From positions 1 to 5,634 of the forward strand of contig QHOR01000231.1 of assembly GCA_003219395.1 (NCBI GenBank): DNA of 5,634 bases, in the 5' to 3' direction. This document shows positions 1-5,634 of this stretch, piece after piece (position 1 is the first letter of the stretch; the number at the start of each line of letters is the position of its first letter). This stretch comes from Verrucomicrobiota bacterium. Its GTDB lineage: Bacteria > Verrucomicrobiota > Verrucomicrobiia > Chthoniobacterales > UBA10450. The translations under genes were made by a program, and so were the position numbers. The notes beneath the pieces are model-generated. The model ran no database searches. It was not told where the DNA came from and saw only the letters and a program-made list of their open reading frames with translations.

Positions 1-591
1 TTTCTTTGGAGATTTCATCAGGTGCATCACGTTGACCTGGACATGGATGCCTCGACGGCGATTCGCTTTCACTTCGGGGAGATGACCATGTCCACCGCGC
101 TCCAGATATTTCAAATCCTGATCATTGGGGTCTCGCCGCTCACGTTCTCGATTTGGAACACCTGGCTCATTTCGGAAATCATGTTCCACCACTCTAACGT
201 GGAGCTGCCATTTCGTGTCGAACGCTGGCTCTGCAAACTCATTGTTACACCGCGCATGCATGGCATTCATCACAGCCTGGTGCCGGAAGAACTAAACTCG
301 AACTGGTCCAGCGGGCTGACGATGTGGGACTGGCTACATAACACACTCCGTCTGAATGTGCCGCAAAACCATCTCACGCTCGGTGTCGCCGCTTTCCCTG
401 ATTTGAAAGAACTGACTTATCCCAAGCTGATGGAAATGCCGTTCGACCAACAGCAGCGCTATCCCCCTTGGATGAGAGCTGATGGCACGATACCGCGCCG
501 CGACGAGCTTCTTGCCGCAGCGCCCGAAAACCTCGCACCCGAGGACGAGAAAGACCTGGCTCCAACTTCGCCGGCTATGCGACGCGTTTGA
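1..591 (+). CDS. Fatty acid hydroxylase / sterol desaturase family protein, 3' part (5' end outside window)
   Basis: The reading frame is open from the first base and ends at TGA 589-591, so 196 C-terminal residues are visible and the true start lies to the left. Two histidine clusters of the membrane di-iron fatty acid hydroxylase superfamily (PF04116 type) are present: HQVHH at visible residues 6-10, in the context LWRFHQVHHVDLDMDAST, and HGIHH at 87-91. An extra HH (63-64) lies between them, followed by NWSSGLTMWDWL near 101-112, which matches the family's NW-x-WD-L element. A hydrophobic stretch at about 34-57 is probably a membrane segment. The first HxxxH cluster expected in this family would be upstream, off the window. 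Such enzymes use a histidine-bound di-iron centre and O2 to hydroxylate or desaturate lipids in the membrane. The substrate cannot be told from sequence. The last ~50 residues are polar and probably a cytosolic tail. Family assignment is strong; specific function is unknown. Confidence 0.9.
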   Translation, partial: FLWRFHQVHHVDLDMDASTAIRFHFGEMTMSTALQIFQILIIGVSPLTFSIWNTWLISEIMFHHSNVELPFRVERWLCKLIVTPRMHGIHHSLVPEELNSNWSSGLTMWDWLHNTLRLNVPQNHLTLGVAAFPDLKELTYPKLMEMPFDQQQRYPPWMRADGTIPRRDELLAAAPENLAPEDEKDLAPTSPAMRRV

Positions 592-593
592 TA

Positions 594-890
594 CTATGTG
601 GTTGCGCCGATGCGCTGCTGCAGCTCGTTGAGGCGATGACCGATGCGGCCACGGAAATCGTGGCGCGACTCATCGAAATGCACGAACTCATTGCCTTTGG
701 TGTTATCGATACCGGTCAGTTCGTTGCTAGGGCAGTAGCGCGTCAGTGCGGTCATGATGTTCGCCAGACCCCACGCACCCACCAACCAGCGCCAGCCTCG
801 CAGTTTCGGCAGCAGCGCAGCGCCGACCAGAGCGGCAGAGCCGATAGCAATTCGGAACAGTTGCTCATGCGGACCCACATTGTGTTTCAT
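594..890 (-). CDS. DUF2892 (YgaP-type) small inner membrane protein
   Basis: The protein is 98 residues from the ATG at 890-888 to the stop at 596-594. An in-frame ATG 54 nt further upstream (944) would add 18 residues, but the internal start is preferred. It has an excellent Shine-Dalgarno (AGAAGGGAGGT) 5 nt before it, and the resulting N-terminus MKHNVGPHEQLFRIAIG matches the usual DUF2892 opening (M-K-x-N-V-G-x-x-x-x-x-x-R-I-x-x-G). Two hydrophobic helices follow, about residues 11-27 and 33-50, then a YCPSNELTGIDNT segment resembling the family's Y-C-P-hydrophobic-GI-NT signature. The C-terminal ~35 residues are polar and charged, longer than in the minimal domain. Members are small membrane proteins of unknown function, sometimes fused to rhodanese domains; no rhodanese domain is present here. 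The gene converges on the fatty acid hydroxylase gene with only 2 nt between stops, and is transcribed divergently from arsM. A role in arsenic handling is not indicated by the sequence. Confidence 0.85.
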   Translation of the reverse strand: MKHNVGPHEQLFRIAIGSAALVGAALLPKLRGWRWLVGAWGLANIMTALTRYCPSNELTGIDNTKGNEFVHFDESRHDFRGRIGHRLNELQQRIGATT

Positions 891-895
891 TCTGT

Positions 896-906
896 ACCTC
901 CCTTCT
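896..906 (-). promoter_or_regulatory. Strong Shine-Dalgarno that fixes the DUF2892 start
   Basis: Read on the minus strand the site is AGAAGGGAGGT, near-perfectly complementary to the 16S anti-Shine-Dalgarno. It ends 5 nt before the ATG at 890 (GGAGG to ATG spacing 6 nt). This decides the start codon over the in-frame ATG at 944, which has no such site. No comparable site precedes arsM, arsS or lysC in this window. Confidence 0.8.
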
Positions 907-973
907 ATATGTTCGCTGATCGGCACGCAGACGGCTTGCCTCATTTTGTGATTTCGAGTGTGAACAGACCTAG

Positions 974-995
974 TGCGTTACATTGTCAGAACGCA
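974..995. repeat. Short inverted repeat TGCGTT-N10-AACGCA, possible operator
   Basis: Perfect 6-bp arms (974-979 and 990-995) are separated by 10 nt, so their centres lie about 16 nt apart, the spacing often bound by dimeric helix-turn-helix regulators. The repeat lies near the middle of the divergent promoter region and overlaps the best -35-like hexamer. Against this, one 6-bp inverted repeat in 190 nt is about what chance would give, and the arms do not match an arsenic-regulator operator I know. It is a weak candidate only. Confidence 0.2.
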
Positions 996-1080
996 TTCCT
1001 CTCGCGCATCTCATCATCCATGCCGTGATCGATTGCAGGCTTTTCAGGAATAAACCGATCTGGTAAAACTTCGCATTAAG

Positions 1081-2241
1081 ATGATCGAAGCTACTGGCAA
1101 GGAAACCGTTGTCCGTCAGCGTTACACCGCAGGAGCAAAAGAACGCTCGGAGAAACTTTGCTGTCCGGTCGAATATGACACCAAATACCTCAGAATCATT
1201 CCGCAGGAAGTGATCGAGCGTGATTATGGCTGCGGCGATCCGTCGCGTTACTTGCGCGAAGGCGAAACCGTCCTCGACTTGGGCAGTGGCACCGGAAAAA
1301 TCTGCTTCATTGCCGCGCAAATTGTCGGGCCAAAAGGGAAAGTGATCGGCGTCGATATGACAGACGAAATGCTGGAGGTGGCGCGACGTAATGCGCCGAT
1401 TGTCGCCGAACGCCTTGGCTACGCGAACGTCGAATTTTGCAAGGGTCGCATCCAAGATTTGGCACTTGATCTGGAATTGTTAGATCGAGAGTTGAAACAT
1501 AGCCCGATCACAGGAGCCGCTTCATTTCTTGCAGTTGACGAGATGGCTGACGAGTTGCGTCTCAAGAGTCCGCTGGTTGCTAGCGATTCCATCGACGTCG
1601 TCGTTTCCAGTTGTGTTCTCAATTTAGTCGATCCTAAATCAAAGCCGCAGCTCTTCGACGAAATCTTCCGCGTCCTGAAAAAAGGCGGCCGCTCAGTGAT
1701 CTGTGACATCACCTCCGATGAACAGGTTCCCGAAGAAATGCAAAACGACCCGGAGCTTTGGACTGGCTGTATTTCGGGCGCGCTTACCGAAGAGAGTTTT
1801 CTTCAAGCATTCGAACACGCCGGATTTTATGGCGTCCAAGTCTTGAAACGGGACACTCAACCCTGGCGCACAGTGCACGGAATCGAATTTCGTTCCATGA
1901 CTATAGAGGCGTTTAAAGGCAAACAGGGAGAATGCTTTGAGCGCAATCAGGCGGTGATCTATCGCGGACCCTTCAAGGAAGTGCTCGACGACGACAACCA
2001 TCGAATGGAACGCGGCAAGCGTTATGCTGTTTGCGACAAGACTTACAATCTTTACAAAAAAGCGCCCTACCGGAAGTTCTTCGAGTTCGTGGATCCGATC
2101 GTCGACGTCCCGCTAGCCGAAGCCAAACCGTTTGATTGTTCGCGCGTCTCGCTTCGGCATCCGAAGGAAACGAAAGGCCAGGATTACAGCGCGACTACGG
2201 AAGCGAACCGTAAATGCTGTGATGGCGGCGTTTGCTGCTAA
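1081..2241 (+). CDS. arsM: ArsM-type arsenite S-adenosylmethionine methyltransferase, arsenosugar-pathway type
   Basis: This 386-residue cytosolic class I SAM methyltransferase carries motif I VLDLGSGTGK at 64-73 and the acidic end of strand 2 (VIGVDMTDEML, D92). The cysteines that bind As(III) in ArsM/AS3MT enzymes can be matched: C51 in DYGCGDP, C178 in SSCVLNL and C230 in WTGCISGAL; a further CC lies at 27-28 in LCCPVEYD. In known ArsM enzymes these thiolates hold arsenic while methyl groups come from SAM, giving methyl- and dimethylarsenicals. Two features are unlike compact ArsM proteins. A central segment of about 25-45 residues (roughly 125-170) separates the post-motif-II region from SSCVLNL, and a long C-terminal extension (about 290-386) ends in CCDGGVCC, a CC-x4-CC tail. 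The ATG at 1081 is the first usable start after an in-frame stop at 1051-1053; no Shine-Dalgarno is visible. The arsS start lies 7 nt beyond the stop, so the two are almost certainly co-transcribed, which supports the arsenosugar role. Confidence 0.9.
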   Translation: MIEATGKETVVRQRYTAGAKERSEKLCCPVEYDTKYLRIIPQEVIERDYGCGDPSRYLREGETVLDLGSGTGKICFIAAQIVGPKGKVIGVDMTDEMLEVARRNAPIVAERLGYANVEFCKGRIQDLALDLELLDRELKHSPITGAASFLAVDEMADELRLKSPLVASDSIDVVVSSCVLNLVDPKSKPQLFDEIFRVLKKGGRSVICDITSDEQVPEEMQNDPELWTGCISGALTEESFLQAFEHAGFYGVQVLKRDTQPWRTVHGIEFRSMTIEAFKGKQGECFERNQAVIYRGPFKEVLDDDNHRMERGKRYAVCDKTYNLYKKAPYRKFFEFVDPIVDVPLAEAKPFDCSRVSLRHPKETKGQDYSATTEANRKCCDGGVCC

Positions 2242-2248
2242 TTTTCGC

Positions 2249-3205
2249 ATGAACCCCTTTGCGCAAAAGCTGGCTGAACACTCGATCTCGTTGCGCCGGA
2301 CGCGCACAGAAATTCTTCAGGTTAACGTAGGAAAGCTTTGCAACCTCACTTGCATCCATTGCCATGTGAATGCCGGACCGAAGCGCAAGGAAGTCATGAC
2401 CCGTGAAACTGTTGATCGGATCATTAATTGGTTGGCCAAAAGCAAAATTCCAACCGTCGACCTCACCGGCGGGGCACCTGAAATGATTCCCGACTTTCGC
2501 TATTTCATTGAGCACGTGAAGGGAATGCAACCGTCACGCCACATCATCGATCGTTGTAATCTGACGATTTTACTCGAACCGGGGTACAAAGACCTCGGCG
2601 AGGTTCTCGCAACGAACAAAGTTGAGATCATCGCTTCAATGCCGTGTTATTCGGCCGAAAATGTAAATGCGCAACGCGGCAATGGAGTTTTCGAAGGGAG
2701 CATTAATGCGCTGCAAGTTCTGAATTCGTTAGGTTATGGATCCGACCCGGAATTGCCGCTGCACCTCGTTTACAATCCGGTCGGCCCATTTTTACCCCCT
2801 GCACAAGAGGAATTGGAGGCCGATTTCAAGCGTGAGCTAGGCGCGCAGTTCGGCATTACTTTTAACAAACTCCTTACCATTACAAATCTGCCGATTGGGC
2901 GCTTCGCCAGCTATCTGCGCCGTAACAATGAACTTGAGCAATACATGGAATTGCTGATCAGGGTGTTCAACCCAGCAACCGTCAACGGCCTAATGTGCCG
3001 GAACACGATCAGCGTAGGATGGCGCGGCGAGGTTTATGATTGCGATTTCAACCAACAGCTCGGTATGCAATGGAAGAATGGCGCCTCGATTTTTCTCTGG
3101 GATGTCGATCCTGAGTCGCTCGAAAATCGTGAGATCATGACTGGCAACCATTGTTTCGGTTGCACTGCCGGGGCTGGCTCCAGCTGCGCCGGAGCAATCG
3201 TGTAA
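2249..3205 (+). CDS. arsS: ArsS-type radical SAM/Cys-rich protein, arsenosugar biosynthesis
   Basis: This 318-residue radical SAM enzyme has its [4Fe-4S]-binding CxxxCxxC at C31, C35 and C38 (CNLTCIHC), followed by HVNAGP. Then come DLTGGAPEM (71-79; the GG of the SAM-binding GGE-like motif), DRCNLTILLEPGY (101-113), MPCYSAENVNAQRGNGVF (131-148), LVYNPVG (173-179), a CR pair at 250-251 and YDCDFNQQLGM (263-273). The protein ends in the cysteine-rich HCFGCTAGAGSSCAGAIV. Extra cysteines C103, C133, C250, C265, C302, C305 and C313 could ligate auxiliary clusters or arsenic. This order matches the family long called radical SAM/Cys-rich (seleno)protein, now ArsS. In the known pathway ArsS joins dimethylarsenite to the 5'-deoxyadenosyl group of SAM, making the arsenosugar precursor. 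The chosen ATG gives the family-like N-terminus MNPFAQKLAEH. The frame is open farther upstream inside arsM (an ATG at 2222 would overlap it by 20 nt), but those residues are basic and look like out-of-frame arsM. No Shine-Dalgarno precedes either start, so translational coupling to arsM is likely. Confidence 0.9.
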   Translation: MNPFAQKLAEHSISLRRTRTEILQVNVGKLCNLTCIHCHVNAGPKRKEVMTRETVDRIINWLAKSKIPTVDLTGGAPEMIPDFRYFIEHVKGMQPSRHIIDRCNLTILLEPGYKDLGEVLATNKVEIIASMPCYSAENVNAQRGNGVFEGSINALQVLNSLGYGSDPELPLHLVYNPVGPFLPPAQEELEADFKRELGAQFGITFNKLLTITNLPIGRFASYLRRNNELEQYMELLIRVFNPATVNGLMCRNTISVGWRGEVYDCDFNQQLGMQWKNGASIFLWDVDPESLENREIMTGNHCFGCTAGAGSSCAGAIV

Positions 3206-3251
3206 CTATCTCGTGCCTTAGCCGCTTCACCGCCAAACAAGTCGCTGCAGG

Positions 3252-4499
3252 TCAAGCCAGTGGCCGCGTCGCGGTAGCAGGCAGCAGTCGCGCCAGACCA
3301 AACTCGCCGTGGATCAACTGCGCAGCGCGTTCCGCGTCTTTCTCCTCAATGATGACTGCAATCTTGATTTCCGAAGTAGAAACCAGCTGGATGTTGATCC
3401 CGCTTTTCCCCAGGCATTCAAACATTCGCGCTGCTACTCCTGAGTGCGATCGCATCCCGATCCCGACGACACTCAGCTTCGCCACGCCGGACATGGTGTT
3501 CAATCGCTTCGCGCCAATCTGACCAATCACCGGCATCAGGATTGTGCGGGCGTTTTCCAGCTCGTCCTCATGAATCGTAAACGAGACGTCAGTCGTTCCG
3601 CCGATGGAGGCGTTTTGCACGATCATGTCGACGATGATATGCGCTGCGGCGATATTCGAAAAAATTCGGGCAGCCATTCCCGGTTCGTCACGCACACCCG
3701 CGATGCTGAGTTTTGCCTGGTGCCGATCGAGACTGATCCCCCGAACTACGACGTCTTCCATGCTGGGAGTCTCTTCTTTGGTTATTGTCCCGCGCTTTTT
3801 CGTAAAGCTCGACCTCACTTCGAATTCGACGCCGAATTTCTTAGCAAACTCCACAGCGCGCGACTGCATTACCTTGGCGCCGCTACCGGCCATCTCGAGC
3901 ATCTCGTCGTAGGCAATCTCACTAACTTGTTTCGCGTCGAAGACAACGCGCGGATCGCACGTGAACACACCATCGACATCCGTAAAGATCTGGCAGGCAT
4001 CGGCGTTCAATGCGCCCGCCAGGGCAATGGCAGTCAAGTCCGATCCGCCCCGACCCAGCGTGGTCGTATCGCCTTCCGGTGTCTGGCCCTGAAAACCAGC
4101 CACCGTGACGATGTAATCCTCCGACAGCATCTGGTGAATTTGCTTTGGACTGATGTTGGCGATCCGCGCCTTCGTGTGATGATGGTCGGTCAAAATTCCC
4201 GCCTCAGCGCCATTCAGTGAAATCGCAGTTCCACCCAGCGCGTTCACTGCCATGGCAGTCAACGCGGCTGCGGCGCGTTCGCCAGTCGCGAGCAAGATAT
4301 CCAGCTCGCGTTCTGTCGGATTTGGCGAGACAGCTTTTGCAAGATTGATTAGCTGATCGGTTACTCCCCCCATTGCTGAGACGACCGCCACAACGCGACA
4401 GCCCTTGCGCTGCGTCTCAAGAATTCGACGCGCTACGTTACAGATTCGCTCTGCTGTCGCGACGGAAGTTCCGCCATATTTTTGAACGATCAGACGCAT
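3252..4499 (-). CDS. lysC: Aspartate kinase (aspartokinase), single-function, with two ACT domains
   Basis: The protein is 415 residues, normal for a monofunctional aspartokinase (about 400-420). It catalyses ATP + aspartate to 4-phospho-aspartate, the first step toward lysine, threonine, methionine and diaminopimelate. The N-terminal amino-acid-kinase domain shows KYGGTS (7-12), SAMGGVTD (41-48), the LATGERA element (70-76), the [20 protein letters not shown] stretch at 135-154, and [13 protein letters not shown] (172-184). Two regulatory ACT domains follow at about 262-335 and 341-402. The first contains [18 protein letters not shown] and the second [12 protein letters not shown] and [12 protein letters not shown], the places where lysine and threonine bind in characterised class II aspartokinases. 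Feedback inhibition by lysine and/or threonine is expected but cannot be specified. The ATG at 4499 gives the standard [12 protein letters not shown] start; no Shine-Dalgarno is visible. The gene follows thrC on the same strand after 91 nt and converges on arsS with 46 nt between stops. No terminator hairpin with a T-run was found in that gap. A possible internal start at residue 247 is noted in the findings. Confidence 0.97.
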   Translation of the reverse strand: MRLIVQKYGGTSVATAERICNVARRILETQRKGCRVVAVVSAMGGVTDQLINLAKAVSPNPTERELDILLATGERAAAALTAMAVNALGGTAISLNGAEAGILTDHHHTKARIANISPKQIHQMLSEDYIVTVAGFQGQTPEGDTTTLGRGGSDLTAIALAGALNADACQIFTDVDGVFTCDPRVVFDAKQVSEIAYDEMLEMAGSGAKVMQSRAVEFAKKFGVEFEVRSSFTKKRGTITKEETPSMEDVVVRGISLDRHQAKLSIAGVRDEPGMAARIFSNIAAAHIIVDMIVQNASIGGTTDVSFTIHEDELENARTILMPVIGQIGAKRLNTMSGVAKLSVVGIGMRSHSGVAARMFECLGKSGINIQLVSTSEIKIAVIIEEKDAERAAQLIHGEFGLARLLPATATRPLA

Positions 4500-4590
4500 G
4501 GCGTGAATAGATTACGGAACAGGATCGAGAAGTTCCAAAACAAACTAGCACGTGGTTCGCATCGCGATCGTTCAAGACGCGCGTCGACAA
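4500..4590. other. thrC-lysC intergenic spacer
   Basis: These 91 nt lie between the thrC stop and the lysC ATG, both on the minus strand. The spacer contains a perfect 10-bp palindrome, GACGCGCGTC (4576-4585), just after the thrC stop, and a pair of 5-bp arms, GGAAC (4516-4520) and GTTCC (4532-4536). Neither is followed by a T-run on the minus strand, so neither is a credible intrinsic terminator. No clear promoter or Shine-Dalgarno for lysC was found; TTGGAA with TAATCT 18 nt away is a poor match. An operon with thrC is plausible, and a separate lysC promoter cannot be excluded. Confidence 0.5.
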
Positions 4591-5634
4591 CTAGAGACCC
4601 ACCGCGTGTCGCACATCTTTGATGGTCGCCGGAACAGATTTTAAATCCTTCATCCGCGCAACGATCACATCGGGATCTTTCAGTCCATGTCCGGTGACGG
4701 TGCAAACGATTCGGCTCTCCTCCGGGATTTTCCGAAATGAATACACCGCCTCTTGTGATTCGCAGCATTTCAATAGCCCAGCAATGGATGCCGCACTTGC
4801 CGGTTCGACAAAAATTCCCTCACGTCGCGCCAGCCACATCTGGGCGGCAAGAATATCCTCATCGCTTACGATATCGATGGCGCCGTACGATTCAGTGATC
4901 GCGGCGCCAGCTTTCTCCCAGCTTGCCGGACTGCCAATTCGAATCGCCGACGCGACAGTCTCCGGTTTTTCTATGACGCGGTTGTAAAAAATTGGAGCAG
5001 CGCCTGCGGATTGAAAGCCAATCATCACTGGTAACTTCGTCGACTTCCCAAGCGCGCGATATTCTCGATAGCCGGCCCAGTACGCAGTGATGTTTCCGGC
5101 GTTGCCCACGGGCAACAGATGAAAATCAGGCGCATCGCCGAGAACGTCGACAATTTCGAACGCCGCGGTCTTCTGGCCAGCAATCCTATCGGGATTAATT
5201 GAATTCACGATGGCAAAATCGTCGGCCTTGCCGAGCTCACGTACGAGTCGCAGTGCATCGTCAAAATTGCCATTGATTGCGACGATTTTTGCGCCGTAGG
5301 CAAAGGCCTGCAGCAATTTCCCTGTTGCAATTTTTCCTGCTGGCAAAATCACGACGCATGAAATTCCGGCGCGTGCCGCGTAGGCTGCCGCAGACGCGGA
5401 AGTGTTGCCTGTAGAAGCACAGATGAGCGCAGTCGCACCTTGCTCCATGGCTTTGGAGACGGCCACTGTCATGCCGCGGTCTTTAAAGGAGCCCGTTGGA
5501 TTGACGCCTTCATTCTTGACGAAAACCAGCCGACCGGCGCGTTTGCTCAATTGCGGGCAAAACACGAGCGGCGTATTCCCCTCGCCCAGGGAGACAATCG
5601 GCGTCGATTCAACAACGGGAAGATATTCGCGATA
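4591..5634 (-). CDS. thrC: Threonine synthase, 3' part (5' end outside window)
   Basis: This PLP-dependent enzyme converts O-phosphohomoserine to threonine, the last step of threonine biosynthesis. The frame stays open to the right edge, so 347 residues are visible and the true start lies beyond. The first residues, YREYLPVVESTPIVSLGEGN followed by TPLV, match the threonine synthase N-terminal region, so probably only about 20 residues are missing, or more if a zinc-ribbon extension is present. The PLP lysine is in NPTGSFKDRGM (K51 of the visible part). Other fold-type II elements are the ASTGNTSAS loop (73-81), the phosphate-binding PVGNAGN loop (175-181), EPASAAS (277-283) and the C-terminal TGHGLKDPD (314-322). 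The compact size resembles the short bacterial form (about 350 residues) rather than the longer E. coli form. lysC follows 91 nt downstream on the same strand, so the two probably share control as an aspartate-family cluster. An internal GTG at 5565 is not the start, because conserved residues lie before it. Confidence 0.96.
   Translation of the reverse strand, partial: YREYLPVVESTPIVSLGEGNTPLVFCPQLSKRAGRLVFVKNEGVNPTGSFKDRGMTVAVSKAMEQGATALICASTGNTSASAAAYAARAGISCVVILPAGKIATGKLLQAFAYGAKIVAINGNFDDALRLVRELGKADDFAIVNSINPDRIAGQKTAAFEIVDVLGDAPDFHLLPVGNAGNITAYWAGYREYRALGKSTKLPVMIGFQSAGAAPIFYNRVIEKPETVASAIRIGSPASWEKAGAAITESYGAIDIVSDEDILAAQMWLARREGIFVEPASAASIAGLLKCCESQEAVYSFRKIPEESRIVCTVTGHGLKDPDVIVARMKDLKSVPATIKDVRHAVGL

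Larger units (their letters stand above)
891..1080. other. Divergent intergenic region between the DUF2892 gene and arsM
   Basis: These 190 nt separate two outward-facing starts and must hold the promoters of both the DUF2892 gene and the arsM-arsS operon, unless the latter is read from farther upstream. No convincing -35/-10 pair was found. The best -35-like hexamer for arsM is TTGTCA at 983-988, without a good -10 at the right distance; on the minus strand CTGACA overlaps the same place. No AT-rich ArsR-type operator is recognisable. There is no Shine-Dalgarno before the arsM ATG (the preceding bases are CTTCGCATTAAG). Open frames crossing this region are not protein-like. A 6-bp inverted repeat is listed separately. 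Confidence 0.6.

Noticed and set aside
1..591. Fatty acid hydroxylase as part of an arsenolipid pathway with arsM-arsS
   Set aside because: Arsenosugar phospholipids exist in algae, but this gene is separated from arsM by an opposing gene and a divergent promoter region, so proximity alone gives no support.
588..1028. 146-codon plus-strand open frame across the DUF2892 gene and the intergenic region
   Set aside because: It is antisense to the well-supported DUF2892 gene, its product is low in recognisable structure, and it has no ribosome binding site or family resemblance.
970..1455. 161-codon minus-strand open frame over the arsM 5' half
   Set aside because: It is antisense to the SAM-binding core of ArsM. 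The product has no family features and no Shine-Dalgarno.
2132..2248. N-terminal extension of ArsS inside arsM
   Set aside because: The extension is a run of Arg/Lys-rich residues that mirrors arsM in another frame. The family-like N-terminus begins at ATG 2249.
3206..3251. Bidirectional terminator between arsS and lysC
   Set aside because: The 46-nt convergent gap has no stable stem followed by T's on either strand. Termination there may be factor-dependent, but nothing can be marked.
3444..4220. 258-codon plus-strand open frame inside lysC
   Set aside because: It lies wholly antisense to a clear aspartate kinase. The His/Arg/Asp-rich product resembles a reverse-frame shadow of a GC-rich gene and shows no known motif.
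4516..4536. GGAAC-N11-GTTCC as an operator or terminator before lysC
   Set aside because: Five-base arms with an 11-nt loop are expected by chance in this length, and there is no T-run or GC-rich stem.
4490..4768. 92-codon minus-strand frame bridging thrC and lysC
   Set aside because: It overlaps the conserved thrC C-terminus in another frame and the lysC start; its Arg/Cys-rich composition is typical of an out-of-frame translation.

Overview
The window looks like a chromosomal segment of moderate GC (roughly 50-55 %) from a free-living Gram-negative-type bacterium. The style of the proteins (a short arsM-arsS pair and co-oriented thrC and lysC) and the near absence of Shine-Dalgarno sequences would fit Verrucomicrobiota or a related PVC-group lineage. 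This is a guess from general resemblance, not a demonstrated assignment. No rRNA, tRNA, CRISPR array, insertion sequence or other mobile-element signature was seen.

Layout from left to right. (1) The 3' part of a di-iron fatty acid hydroxylase / sterol desaturase family gene (+ strand) is cut by the left edge. (2) A small DUF2892 (YgaP-type) two-helix membrane protein gene (- strand) converges on it with only 2 nt between the stops. It is the one gene here with a textbook Shine-Dalgarno. (3) A 190-nt divergent intergenic region follows. (4) A tight two-gene + strand operon encodes an ArsM-type arsenite S-adenosylmethionine methyltransferase with a C-terminal CC-x4-CC tail, and 7 nt later an ArsS-type radical SAM protein with a cysteine-rich C-terminus. 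(5) Converging from the right on the - strand are threonine synthase (thrC, cut by the right edge) followed 91 nt later by aspartate kinase (lysC).

The most interesting unit is arsM-arsS. In the known arsenosugar pathway, ArsM methylates arsenite to dimethylarsenical and ArsS then joins the dimethylarsenic to the 5'-deoxyadenosyl moiety of SAM, giving the precursor of oxo-arsenosugars. The pair is therefore a described system rather than a new one. No arsR, arsenite efflux or arsenate reductase gene is visible beside it, so its regulation and the later pathway steps must be encoded elsewhere. The thrC-lysC pair is ordinary aspartate-family amino acid biosynthesis: LysC makes the first committed step (aspartyl phosphate) and ThrC the last step to threonine.

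I did not find convincing evidence of an undescribed system. The points most worth checking are the cysteine tail and central insertion of ArsM, the Cys (not Sec) C-terminus of ArsS, a possible internal translation start in lysC, and an inverted repeat in the divergent intergenic region.
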